From positions 2,249,753-2,313,752 of the forward strand of contig NZ_AP012330.1 in NCBI RefSeq assembly GCF_001025215.1: DNA of 64,000 nt, written 5' to 3'. Below the pieces are notes generated by a model that worked only from the letters and a program-made list of their open reading frames with translations, was not told where the DNA came from and did no database searches. The translations under genes were made by a program, and so were the position numbers. Shown here in pieces: positions 38,039-46,049 of this stretch; the stretch's first letter is position 1; each line of letters opens with the position of its first letter. Source of the stretch: Bifidobacterium pseudocatenulatum DSM 20438 = JCM 1200 = LMG 10505 (GTDB taxonomy: Bacteria > Actinomycetota > Actinomycetes > Actinomycetales > Bifidobacteriaceae).

Positions 38039-40072
38039 ATGGGTGCCATGAGCGACTTAAGCGCATTGAATCTGGAGGCAGGCAACCTCGTTGGCGGATA
38101 CACGTTGATTTCCCGGCTTGGATCGGGGGCGATGGGATCGGTCTGGCGCGTGCGCGATGACGGCGGACACCAGTATGCGATGAAAATTTTGCGCGATTCC
38201 CTTGCCGAGGACGATGCGTCCAGCGAACGCTCCCGCGATCAGCTGACCGCACGCGAGCGCCTGCGTAGGGAGGCTATGGCGCTGCAGAAAGTGCGTCATC
38301 CGGGCGTGTGCGGCATTGTGGATATGGAATTGGATGATGCTCTGGCCTTCATTGTGACCGAGCTGATCGAGGGCAAGAATCTACGTGAAGATGTGCGTAC
38401 CAACGGCCGGTATGTGGGCGATGATTTGGAACGGTTGGGACGCAAGCTGATCGAGGCGGTGAAGGCCGTGCATGCGGCCGGGATTGTGCATCGCGATATC
38501 AAACCGACGAATGTGATGGTGTCGAATACCGGACCGGTATTGGTGGATTTCGGCATTGCCATGGGCGAGGGCGAAAGTCATGTGACTCGTACCGGATTGG
38601 TGATGGGCACGCCTGGATTCATCGCGCCGGAAATCATCGACGGTGCCGAATCCGATGAGATGAGCGATTGGTGGTCGGTGGCGAGCGTGCTGGCATTTGC
38701 CGCCACTGGCGAGCCGGTGTTCGGCACGAAACCGATGATGGCGGTATTGGAGCGTGCTGCCGCGGGAAACGCGAATTTGGCGGGATTGCCGGCTGGGACC
38801 ATGGCCGCGTTCCGTTCGGCGTTGGATCCGGATCGTACGAAACGTTGCACTCCAGACGAGTTGTTGCAGGCGATTGCGTTGGATGCGTTGAATCCGCAAG
38901 CTTGGATTTCGGGGAATACTTCGGATGCCGCCGATAGTGCCGGGTCGGAGGCGATGCTCCCTTTTGATGGATCGCCCGACAATCCACGAATGCTTTGGCG
39001 GGCGTTAGACCATGTGACGGGAGAAGACGCCATCGGCACGCGCACCTTGCCGCAATTCGTTGAGGCCACGCAGGCAATCGGCGCAACCGTTATTGCTGAC
39101 ATAACCGATACCGTTATTGCCGATGCGCCCGATGTCGGCACCTCGGTCATGGATATCAACGCGCATACCGCAACCATTCCTCTTGGCACCGGCACGCGCG
39201 TGCTGCCTGTCAATAGTGGGGATACCAGTGTGCTGCCGCAAGATACACCGCAATCCACGCGGGTGATGCCGGTCCAGGACGCTTGGAATCCCGCTCAAGA
39301 GGCCGCACAGATCGACCCGGCCATCAAACCTGCATTGCAGCGCATCGCCAACCAGCGGCCTCCTGCCGTAATACCGAACGCATCGGTTGAAATGGCGCAA
39401 AGTGCGCAGCCACAAGACATGCAAACATCTGCCGTGCCAACCGCACCGGTCACTCCGGCCGCGCCGCTCAACCCGAACGTGCCGCAGAGTGTACTGCAGC
39501 CGCCGAATCCGGCCGACGTGCAACGCGGCGAACTGCTAGGCAGAGGCGTGCCCCTCTGCGTGCTGATGGCGATTCCTGTGGCCGCATGCGGCCTGTTCTC
39601 GCCATGGATCGCCCTGATCGCGGGGGCGCTGCTGGCCTGGTTGCTCGCCACCATTGGATTCAATATGGAGGCGCAGCTGGAACGCGAAGGCCGCCGTGGG
39701 GGCAGCCGCAGGACTTCCGACTGGTTCGCCCGCGCCGCCACGCTGCCTTGGCATGTGCTCAAGGGGCTGGGTTATGCGGTGCCACGCGCACTGATCATGG
39801 CGGTCATCGCCGCATTAGGATTGACGATTGCCACAGTCACGCTGCAACTGCCGTTTGCCATGGTTGATACGTCGATATTCGGATTCACGATTCCGCTGCC
39901 GACCTGGATTGAAGGGCCGGTTTCGCAAAGCGGCGTCGCCCAGGCCGGTTGCTGCGCCATCGGCTGGCTGGTATGCGCCCTCGCTCCGGGAGCATTGGTG
40001 CTGCGATTGGGTGCCGGCGCATTGCGCGGCCGCCCGAAATCCGGCACCACTGCCGAATCGTACGATATGTAG
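38039..40072 (+). CDS. Serine/threonine protein kinase with C-terminal membrane helices
   Basis: A 677-aa protein. Residues about 21-280 are a Hanks-type kinase: GSGAMGSV (glycine loop, 28-35), Lys49, HRDIKPTN (from His151), DFGIA (from Asp170) and GTPGFIAPE are all intact, so it should be active. A Pro/Ala/Thr-rich linker of about 200 residues follows. Three or so hydrophobic segments (about 500-540, 580-605 and 635-660) lie at the C-terminus, so the kinase faces the cytoplasm. There are no PASTA repeats, unlike PknB, so it does not sense muropeptides that way. ATG 38039 or the ATG nine bases later could start it; only a weak AAGG precedes. Confidence 0.9.
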   Translation: MGAMSDLSALNLEAGNLVGGYTLISRLGSGAMGSVWRVRDDGGHQYAMKILRDSLAEDDASSERSRDQLTARERLRREAMALQKVRHPGVCGIVDMELDDALAFIVTELIEGKNLREDVRTNGRYVGDDLERLGRKLIEAVKAVHAAGIVHRDIKPTNVMVSNTGPVLVDFGIAMGEGESHVTRTGLVMGTPGFIAPEIIDGAESDEMSDWWSVASVLAFAATGEPVFGTKPMMAVLERAAAGNANLAGLPAGTMAAFRSALDPDRTKRCTPDELLQAIALDALNPQAWISGNTSDAADSAGSEAMLPFDGSPDNPRMLWRALDHVTGEDAIGTRTLPQFVEATQAIGATVIADITDTVIADAPDVGTSVMDINAHTATIPLGTGTRVLPVNSGDTSVLPQDTPQSTRVMPVQDAWNPAQEAAQIDPAIKPALQRIANQRPPAVIPNASVEMAQSAQPQDMQTSAVPTAPVTPAAPLNPNVPQSVLQPPNPADVQRGELLGRGVPLCVLMAIPVAACGLFSPWIALIAGALLAWLLATIGFNMEAQLEREGRRGGSRRTSDWFARAATLPWHVLKGLGYAVPRALIMAVIAALGLTIATVTLQLPFAMVDTSIFGFTIPLPTWIEGPVSQSGVAQAGCCAIGWLVCALAPGALVLRLGAGALRGRPKSGTTAESYDM

Positions 40073-40113
40073 TGACGCCATCTCACGAAATACGCAGCGA
40101 AAATCAAAAATCG

Positions 40114-40125
40114 GCAAACGTTTGC
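40114..40125. promoter_or_regulatory. Perfect 12-bp palindrome, LacI-type operator-like
   Basis: GCAAACGTTTGC with a central CpG is the general form of LacI/GalR-family operators. It lies in the 187-bp spacer between the kinase and the DsbA-like gene. No LacI gene is in the window. Confidence 0.35.
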
Positions 40126-40259
40126 AATCATCAGAAAAACATCAGATAATCGCACGTAGTATGGCAACGTGAGCTTTTACGAAATACTTCATTCAGCAAT
40201 AGCGTGCCCACACTACTATGGTGCACAGCATCGTGATGTGAACATCGAAAGGAATGTGG

Positions 40260-41243
40260 ATGGCCCAGAACAGTAAGGATGCGCAGAAGCGCGCCAGCCG
40301 CGCCGAGCGTAGGGCCGCTGAGGCCGCGGAGATGAAGGCTCGCGCCGAACAGATGGAGAAGGAGCGCAAGCAGCAGACCCTCATCGGCGCCATCGTGATG
40401 GCGGTGCTGGTGATCCTGGTGGCGATCGGCGCGTTCACCGTGTATCACAACATGCACAAGAACACCGAAACGCAGGCTTCCACCCAGACCGTGGAAGAAG
40501 CGTACGACAAGCTGCAGCAAGTCGAAAACACGCCAAAGCTCGTCGATAAGAAGGGCGGATTGCTGATTTCGAAGGATGGCTACGGCAAGTCCGTCGAAGG
40601 CGCACCGACTGTTGCGATCTACATGGATTTCCTGTGCCCGGGCTGCGGCAATCTGCATCGTCAGCTTGATGAGGATCTGCAGAAGATGGTCGACGCGGGT
40701 CAGATCAATCTTGATTTGCATTTCATGGCGTTTATGGACAAGTGGTCCACCGACGATTATTCAAGCCGCGCAGCGAATGCCGCGATCTATCTGGCCGAGC
40801 ATGACAGCGATCCGAGCCATCTGATCACCTTCCTCGAAAAAATGTACGCCGAGGATTTCCAGCCTGAGGAAAGCTCGAATTACAAGTCCGTCAGCGACGA
40901 TCAGATCAAGGAACAGATGATCGCCTCGGGAGTTTCCGAGGATGTGGCGGACAAGGCGTTCGGCCGCGACTACCAGGATTGGCTTGACGCCATCGACACC
41001 TATACGCCGAAGCGCTCCGAACTGTGGAACACGTCCGGAACCTACAAAGACAGCATGACCACCCCAACGGTGACCATCAACGGCAAGTTCTGGGATATGA
41101 ACCAGTTGAGCACTGCGCAGGAGACCATTGAGGAAGGCCTGCTGGAGGCCATCGGAATCAAGTCCGACGACATCGGCAAGGAAGGCGTGATGCCCTCCAT
41201 CGGCTCCGACAAGGATCCGATCTCCAACACCACTGGCGAGTGA
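40260..41243 (+). CDS. DsbA-like thioredoxin-fold membrane protein
   Basis: A 327-aa protein. An N-terminal basic and Glu-rich cytoplasmic coiled segment (1-40) and one helix (41-62) anchor it, with the rest outside. A DsbA-type domain carries CPGC (126-129) after VAIYMDFL, a helical insert, and the cis-Pro region TTPTVTINGKF. It probably forms or shuffles disulfides in secreted proteins, as in other actinobacterial DsbA-like proteins. ATG 40260 is chosen over 40254 because AAAGGA (40248-40253) is at proper distance only from the second. No VKOR or DsbB partner is next to it. Confidence 0.9.
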   Translation: MAQNSKDAQKRASRAERRAAEAAEMKARAEQMEKERKQQTLIGAIVMAVLVILVAIGAFTVYHNMHKNTETQASTQTVEEAYDKLQQVENTPKLVDKKGGLLISKDGYGKSVEGAPTVAIYMDFLCPGCGNLHRQLDEDLQKMVDAGQINLDLHFMAFMDKWSTDDYSSRAANAAIYLAEHDSDPSHLITFLEKMYAEDFQPEESSNYKSVSDDQIKEQMIASGVSEDVADKAFGRDYQDWLDAIDTYTPKRSELWNTSGTYKDSMTTPTVTINGKFWDMNQLSTAQETIEEGLLEAIGIKSDDIGKEGVMPSIGSDKDPISNTTGE

Positions 41244-41321
41244 TCAGCCCTACGCAATCCTCATAATCGAAAAAATATACCCCCCTACTCGCCAGCGTGC
41301 CAGCCAAAGCGCAGTTCCAAG

Positions 41322-41350
41322 TTGACGGTATCGGGCACGCTGGTTATGCT
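41322..41350 (+). promoter_or_regulatory. Promoter for tRNA-Thr (and perhaps the 6C RNA)
   Basis: -35 TTGACG (41322-41327), 17-bp spacer, -10 TATGCT (41345-41350), about 45 bp before the tRNA. It lies within a 10-bp inverted repeat (41292-41301 with 41334-41343), which could also end the DsbA-like mRNA. A second TATGCT lies at about 41378. Confidence 0.6.
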
Positions 41351-41396
41351 ATTCAATCGTTGCCGTTTTTATGCATTATGCTAGAAAGCGGCACAA

Positions 41397-41470
41397 GCCT
41401 CCTTAGCTCAGATGGCCAGAGCGGCCGCCTTGTAAGCGGCAGGTCGTCGGTTCGATCCCGACAGGAGGCT
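41397..41470 (+). tRNA. tRNA-Thr (anticodon UGU)
   Basis: A 74-nt cloverleaf. Acceptor GCCTCCT pairs with AGGAGGC, D arm GCTC/GAGC, anticodon stem GCCGC/GCGGC with loop CTTGTAA (anticodon TGT), and T arm GTCGG/CCGAC with loop TTCGATC. The discriminator is T, and CCA is not encoded. Confidence 0.97.
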
Positions 41471-41511
41471 CGAAACCCGTTTTGACGGGCTTTGACCTCT
41501 TACCATGGGTA

Positions 41512-41628
41512 AGTGATCCAGAAGCCTTCCCCCAACTTATGGCTTCTGGCGACCGGACGAGGCTTCCCCCAACCTGCCTCGTCCGGGCAGGGGGCAGGAC
41601 ATCCCCTTCTCTCCTGCCCCCTTTTTTC
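41512..41628 (+). ncRNA. 6C RNA (actinobacterial small RNA)
   Basis: Two successive hairpins have near-identical C-rich loops. CCAGAAGCC pairs with GGCTTCTGG (41518-41526 with 41541-41549), and CCGGACGAGG with CCTCGTCCGG (41553-41562 with 41577-41586). Both loops contain TTCCCCCAAC. A terminator hairpin follows (GGGGGCAGGA 41590-41599 with TCCTGCCCCC 41612-41621, then TTTTTT). The GTGATCCAGAA start and the paired C-rich loops match what I remember of the 6C family (B11 in mycobacteria). Function is uncertain; C-rich loops may pair with G-rich ribosome sites of mRNAs. It starts about 40 nt after tRNA-Thr. A covariance-model search would settle the call. Confidence 0.8.
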
Positions 41629-41746
41629 TTTACTCCTTTTCCTCGAAAATGTGGCGGTATAGATAAAGCCAGCGGAAACCATGCCATTCGTCCCGATCTG
41701 ACCGTTACAATGACGGCGATGTAGGCAGTCGCTGGAAAGAGGACGT

Positions 41747-43237
41747 ATGACAAGAAGGTGGACCCCCCGGAGATTCGTGACGCTTCGGCGTGTTCGAGTG
41801 ACGGCATGCGTGGTCTCGTTGACGCTCGCCTCGACGCTCGCATTCGGCGTAGGCGCGCGCAAAACCGTGGCTCTGACCATCGATGGCGAAACCACCACCG
41901 TAACCACATACGCGATGAGCGTCGACCGTCTGCTGCAGGAACGCGGCGTGAAGGTCAAAACGCATGATCTCGTGGAATCCACCAGCCCCACCAGCATGCT
42001 GAGCAACCATGACGTGGTGACGGTACGAAGCGCCTACCAGACCACCATCACCATCAACGGGCAGGAAGTGCCCTTCTGGACAGTGGCGACCAGCGCCGAA
42101 CAGCTGATCGGATTCTTCGAACAAAACGAAGCAGACGCGGCAAAAGTCACCGTCAATATCGACAACGTGTACAACAAACTCACCGGCGGACTGATCATCA
42201 ACCAAAACGGGCCGGTCACCGTCATCGCAGACGGGCAAAGCTCCGAATCGCCGAATGGCAAACTGCCGGCGGCCTCCATTCTTGACTCCAAAGGCATCAC
42301 GCTGAACAAGGAGGATCGCGTCAGCGTCGAAAAAGACAACGGCGAAACGATCCTGCGCGTCCGCCGCGTGACGCACGGCGAGGAAACACGCACGAAAGCG
42401 GTGCCTTTCGGCACGCAAACCATCGTCGATCCCAGCCTGCAGACCGGCGAAGTCGTAGTCAGGCAGGAAGGCGAGGACGGCGAAATCCAGCAAACGTACG
42501 ACGTCACGTATGTGGACGGCGAGAAGGAAAGCGAGACGCTGACCAACGAAACGACCACGAAAATCGCCCTCGATCAGATTATCGCAGTAGGACCGGCAGC
42601 ATCTTCCGACGATTCGGGATCGGATGACGGATCCGGCAATTCCGGAGATACCGGCAATTCCGATAATTCCGGAAAGAACGACAATTCGAACAAGAACAAC
42701 AATTCCGATAATTCCGACAAGAAAGACGATCCGAACAGTAATTCCGGCAATACGGATAATTCAGACGACAACAAGAAGGACGATTCCGGATCGAAAACGG
42801 ACCCGGATCCGACGCCAACTCCAGACCCGACCCCCACGCCAACTCCTGACCCGACCCCCACGCCGGATCCGACGCCCACCCCGACACCGCAACCTTCCGA
42901 TCCTTCGGCAGGATGCCGCCTCTATCACCCCTCCCCCGCGCAGGCACAGGCCTACGCGGCCGGAGCCGCGGCGCAATATGGCTGGACCGGGCAAAACTGG
43001 ACCGATCTGGTGAAACTGTGGACGCGTGAATCGAGCTGGCTGTGGTATGCGGAAAACGCATCTTCCGGAGCCTACGGCATCCCGCAGTCGCTTCCTGGCA
43101 GCAAAATGGCGGCATTCGGCGCAAACTGGCGTGACGATGCGGCCGTGCAGATCGACTGGGGCCTGAGCTACATCGCGCAACGCTACGGCAGCCCGTCGAA
43201 GGCATGGGAGCATTCCGAGCAGGTCGGATGGTATTAA
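41747..43237 (+). CDS. RpfB-like secreted cell-wall protein (DUF348, G5, lytic transglycosylase-like domain)
   Basis: A 496-aa exported protein. A basic start and hydrophobic helix (about 18-36) form the signal or anchor. Three DUF348 ubiquitin-like repeats (about 40-200, e.g. TIDGETTTVTTYAMSVDRLLQERGV) and a G5 domain (about 205-275) follow. A long Ser/Asp/Asn/Lys linker (about 283-350) and a Thr-Pro-Asp tract (about 350-385) lead to a C-terminal domain with TRESSW, GAYGIPQSLPG and DWGLSYI. This resembles a soluble-transglycosylase-like fold, with Glu in RESS as the catalytic candidate. DUF348-G5 plus the downstream ksgA-ispE match the mycobacterial rpfB locus, but the Rpf catalytic domain is replaced. 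Likely peptidoglycan remodelling. Confidence 0.85.
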   Translation: MTRRWTPRRFVTLRRVRVTACVVSLTLASTLAFGVGARKTVALTIDGETTTVTTYAMSVDRLLQERGVKVKTHDLVESTSPTSMLSNHDVVTVRSAYQTTITINGQEVPFWTVATSAEQLIGFFEQNEADAAKVTVNIDNVYNKLTGGLIINQNGPVTVIADGQSSESPNGKLPAASILDSKGITLNKEDRVSVEKDNGETILRVRRVTHGEETRTKAVPFGTQTIVDPSLQTGEVVVRQEGEDGEIQQTYDVTYVDGEKESETLTNETTTKIALDQIIAVGPAASSDDSGSDDGSGNSGDTGNSDNSGKNDNSNKNNNSDNSDKKDDPNSNSGNTDNSDDNKKDDSGSKTDPDPTPTPDPTPTPTPDPTPTPDPTPTPTPQPSDPSAGCRLYHPSPAQAQAYAAGAAAQYGWTGQNWTDLVKLWTRESSWLWYAENASSGAYGIPQSLPGSKMAAFGANWRDDAAVQIDWGLSYIAQRYGSPSKAWEHSEQVGWY

Positions 43238-43310
43238 ACAACGCCGATCGCAACAATACGCAAACGCAACAGCGCACACTTTTCATACCAGTTGAACGGA
43301 TAATGAGGTA

Positions 43311-44240
43311 ATGACAGAACACGCGAACGAAACCAACGCAACCGACGAAACCGCGCAAGGCCGCCTGTTGGGGGCTGCCGACATTCGGCGTATCGCGGCC
43401 GAGGCCGGTATCAGCCCGACGAAAAAATTCGGGCAGAATTTCGTAATCGACCCGGGCACGGTTCGTCGTATCGTGCGCGAGGCAGGTGTGACCGCCGACG
43501 ATCATGTGCTGGAAGTCGGACCTGGACTCGGTTCACTGACATTGGCGATTTTGGAAACCGGCGCCACGATGACCGCCGTGGAGATCGACCCGCCCGTTGC
43601 GGAACGACTGCCCGGCACCATCGCCGAATTCATGCCGGATGCGGTGGATCGTTTCCGCGTGGTCAATCGCGATGCGTTGACCGTGACGCCGGAAAATCTG
43701 CCTGATTTCCAAAATGATGATTCGTTTACACTGGTCGCCAATCTGCCATACAACGTGGCCACGCCGATTCTGCTGACCTTGCTGGAACGTTTCGACAATC
43801 TCGGCACGTTCCTCGTGATGGTGCAGAAGGAAGTCGCGGACCGACTGAGCGAAAAGCCCGGTTCAAAGATCTACGGCACTCCAAGCGTGAAGCTCGCTTG
43901 GTATGGTACCGCGGAACGTGTGGGCATTATCGGGCGCAATGTGTTCTGGCCGGCACCGAATGTGGATTCCGCGCTGGTGCTGTTCAAACGATATGAGGGC
44001 GGGCACACGCCTTCGGCCAACAATCCCGACGGTTCCGTAGTGGACCGCGAAAACGTGTTCCGTCTTATCGACGCCGCATTCGGCCAGAGGCGCAAAACCC
44101 TGCATGCCGCGTTGAAGAAGATCGTGCCCTCCGAAGCGTTCGAGCAGGCGGGCATCGATCCGACGCGCCGTGGCGAAACGCTTGCCATCGACGAATTCGT
44201 GGCATTGGCACGAGCCGTGGGCGAGGTGTCGCAAGCATGA
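43311..44240 (+). CDS. rsmA: 16S rRNA dimethyladenosine transferase (A1518/A1519)
   Basis: A 309-aa methyltransferase. KKFGQNFVID (38-47) is the N-terminal substrate motif, LEVGPGLGSLT (67-77) binds S-adenosylmethionine, and NLPYNVATPIL is catalytic motif IV. FWPAPNVDSALV and the C-terminal helical domain complete the KsgA fold. It dimethylates two adenines in helix 45 of 16S rRNA late in 30S assembly. Its stop overlaps the ispE start by 4 bp, so the two are translationally coupled. It follows the rpfB-like gene by 73 bp. Confidence 0.96.
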   Translation: MTEHANETNATDETAQGRLLGAADIRRIAAEAGISPTKKFGQNFVIDPGTVRRIVREAGVTADDHVLEVGPGLGSLTLAILETGATMTAVEIDPPVAERLPGTIAEFMPDAVDRFRVVNRDALTVTPENLPDFQNDDSFTLVANLPYNVATPILLTLLERFDNLGTFLVMVQKEVADRLSEKPGSKIYGTPSVKLAWYGTAERVGIIGRNVFWPAPNVDSALVLFKRYEGGHTPSANNPDGSVVDRENVFRLIDAAFGQRRKTLHAALKKIVPSEAFEQAGIDPTRRGETLAIDEFVALARAVGEVSQA

Positions 44241-45145
44241 GCGACGCCAACACCGCAATCAACACGGTCAGCGTGGACTGCCCGGCGAAAACGAATCTGA
44301 CCCTGCACGTAGGCAGGCCACGCAGCGAATGGGGTGGCCGACACGAGCTCGACACCATCTACTGCGCCGTCGGCGTGTACGACACCGTCACCACCAGTCG
44401 CAAAAAGCCCGGATCCGGTTTCTCCCTGAATCTTGAAGGTGCCTATCTTGGCGATCTGGCCTCCTCCGGCAGCGACATGCGACGCAACCATGCCGTACTC
44501 GCCCTGTTCGCCATGGCCGAAGCGAGCGGCCATGAACCGGATGTGGCGTTGAACATTGAAAAACGCATTCCCGTTGGCGCGGGCATGGCAGGAGGTTCCG
44601 CGGATGCGGCCGCCACGATTCTGGCATTGAACACGCTATGGAATCTTGATTGGTCCATTGAACGGTTGCAACAGGTTGCCGCCACATTGGGCGCGGATAT
44701 GCCGTTCTGCCTGACCGGAGGCTATGCGCGAGGCACCGGCTTCGGCGAGCAGATCGAACAACTCAGCGAAAACAGCGACGCCGTGCTGGAACTGACGGAT
44801 CAGGGCTTTGCAGGCCGTCTGCTGGTCGGCGCGTATCAGGCGGAACTGCGCACGCCGGAAGTGTATGCCATGTTCGACCAAATCGGCGCCGGCGCAACCG
44901 ACAACAATCATCTGCAACAGGCGTCGATCTCACTGCATCCACGCAGCGGACAGGCGATCGACGAAGCGTTGCAGGCAGGCGCCAAGCAGGCGTTCGTCTC
45001 CGGATCCGGCCCTTCCGTAATCGCATTCGTGCCAACCGACGATGCGGCACGCGCCGTGCAGTCGGCATGGCAACAAAGCCGTTGCGTCGACCGCATCATC
45101 GCCACCAAGGCACCGGCCCATCCGATTGTGCATATCATCGCGTAA
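44237..45145 (+). CDS. ispE: 4-diphosphocytidyl-2-C-methyl-D-erythritol kinase
   Basis: A 302-aa GHMP kinase that phosphorylates CDP-ME in the MEP isoprenoid pathway. VDCPAKTNLTLHVG at 13-26 is the substrate region, PVGAGMAGGSADAAA is the ATP-binding GHMP motif, and SGSGPSVIAFV is the C-terminal glycine-rich motif. Start ATG overlaps the rsmA stop (ATGA). The rsmA-ispE pair is typical of actinobacteria. Confidence 0.95.
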   Translation: MSDANTAINTVSVDCPAKTNLTLHVGRPRSEWGGRHELDTIYCAVGVYDTVTTSRKKPGSGFSLNLEGAYLGDLASSGSDMRRNHAVLALFAMAEASGHEPDVALNIEKRIPVGAGMAGGSADAAATILALNTLWNLDWSIERLQQVAATLGADMPFCLTGGYARGTGFGEQIEQLSENSDAVLELTDQGFAGRLLVGAYQAELRTPEVYAMFDQIGAGATDNNHLQQASISLHPRSGQAIDEALQAGAKQAFVSGSGPSVIAFVPTDDAARAVQSAWQQSRCVDRIIATKAPAHPIVHIIA

Positions 45146-45188
45146 CAGTAAGGTTGAAGTCAACCGATTTTTGGAGAAGGACTCGTAC

Positions 45189-45812
45189 ATGACTCAGGCT
45201 AACGACGAGCGCGCCGCGCGCAAACAGTACATTCGCCGCCGTCAAAAGGTGGTGTTCACCATCACCGGCACCATTTTGACGATCGCATTGGTGATTTCCC
45301 TGCTGTTCTTCTTCCATGTTGGAGGATTGGGCAATGTCAAGTCGGCCGCGGTACAGCCGAATTACGGCCAGCAGGCCCCTTGCGCAGCACAGGAACAGGA
45401 CGGCAGCAAAGGCAAGTACGTGGAAAACCGCAACATCACCGTGCGCGTGCTCAACGGCACTGAATTCGCCGGCTTCGCGCAAGCCGTCAGCAGCGCGTTG
45501 CAGAACCGCGAGTTCAACACCCAGGCAGCCGGCAACTACACCAGCTCCAAAGTGGAACGCACGATGATCATCTTCGGCAAGAACGCCATCAATCAGGCGT
45601 ACACGGTGAACAGCAACTTCACCGACGCGACGATGGTGATGGACGATCGTGAGGATATGCTGATCGACGTTGTGGTTGGCGCGACTTTCGACAATCTGCA
45701 GAATCAGAAGAAGGTGCCGACCGCCGGCAAGGAGATCGACAGCTTCGAGGGATGCGTTACCGTCGACAAGATGACCGACGTACAGAAGGCCCCCGAACAC
45801 GACGCCGTGTGA
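45189..45812 (+). CDS. LytR_C-domain membrane protein
   Basis: A 207-aa protein with a basic cytoplasmic start, one helix (about 20-42) and an external LytR/CpsA/Psr C-terminal domain (NITVRVLNGTEFAGFAQAVSSAL, then FGKNAINQAYTV and DVVVGATFDNLQ). The domain often accompanies LCP ligases that attach polymers to the wall, but the LCP catalytic domain is absent here, so it may be an accessory. GGAGAAGGA precedes ATG 45189; the longer frame overlapping ispE is not coding. It is 43 bp after ispE and probably in the same operon. Confidence 0.82.
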   Translation: MTQANDERAARKQYIRRRQKVVFTITGTILTIALVISLLFFFHVGGLGNVKSAAVQPNYGQQAPCAAQEQDGSKGKYVENRNITVRVLNGTEFAGFAQAVSSALQNREFNTQAAGNYTSSKVERTMIIFGKNAINQAYTVNSNFTDATMVMDDREDMLIDVVVGATFDNLQNQKKVPTAGKEIDSFEGCVTVDKMTDVQKAPEHDAV

Positions 45813-45844
45813 TTTGCAGATTTTTTGATTTGCAGATTTTCGGA

Positions 45845-46040
45845 TTGACCTCACGATTTCGATTTTTCACTGAAAATCAAGGTCGTGAGGTCAATTCTTA
45901 TATTCGTGGGTTAAATCGCGGGCGAAATCCTCTAGAGAATACCCCCGAAACCGCACTTTTCGGAACCGACTGACCTCACGATTCTATTTTTTTCCCGAAA
46001 AATCGAATCGTGCGGTCATAGAATCCAAATCGTGAGGTCA
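45845..46040. repeat. Repeat cluster 1: AATCGTGAGGTC family, two hairpins and one direct unit
   Basis: Hairpin 1 pairs TTGACCTCACGA (45845-45856) with TCGTGAGGTCAA (45883-45894), with an inner GATTTT/AAAATC stem. Hairpin 2 pairs TGACCTCACGATTC (45971-45984) with GAATCGTGCGGTCA (46005-46018), with an inner ATTTTT/AAAAAT stem. A fifth unit AATCGTGAGGTCA lies at 46028-46040. It fills the spacer between the converging LytR_C and cca genes, so it may also end transcription. Confidence 0.85.
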
Positions 46041-46049
46041 GCAAGCAGA

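Noticed and set aside
42810..42895. Short tandem DNA repeat encoding Thr-Pro-Asp
   Set aside because: It is the linker of the rpfB-like protein, not a CRISPR or an independent repeat element.
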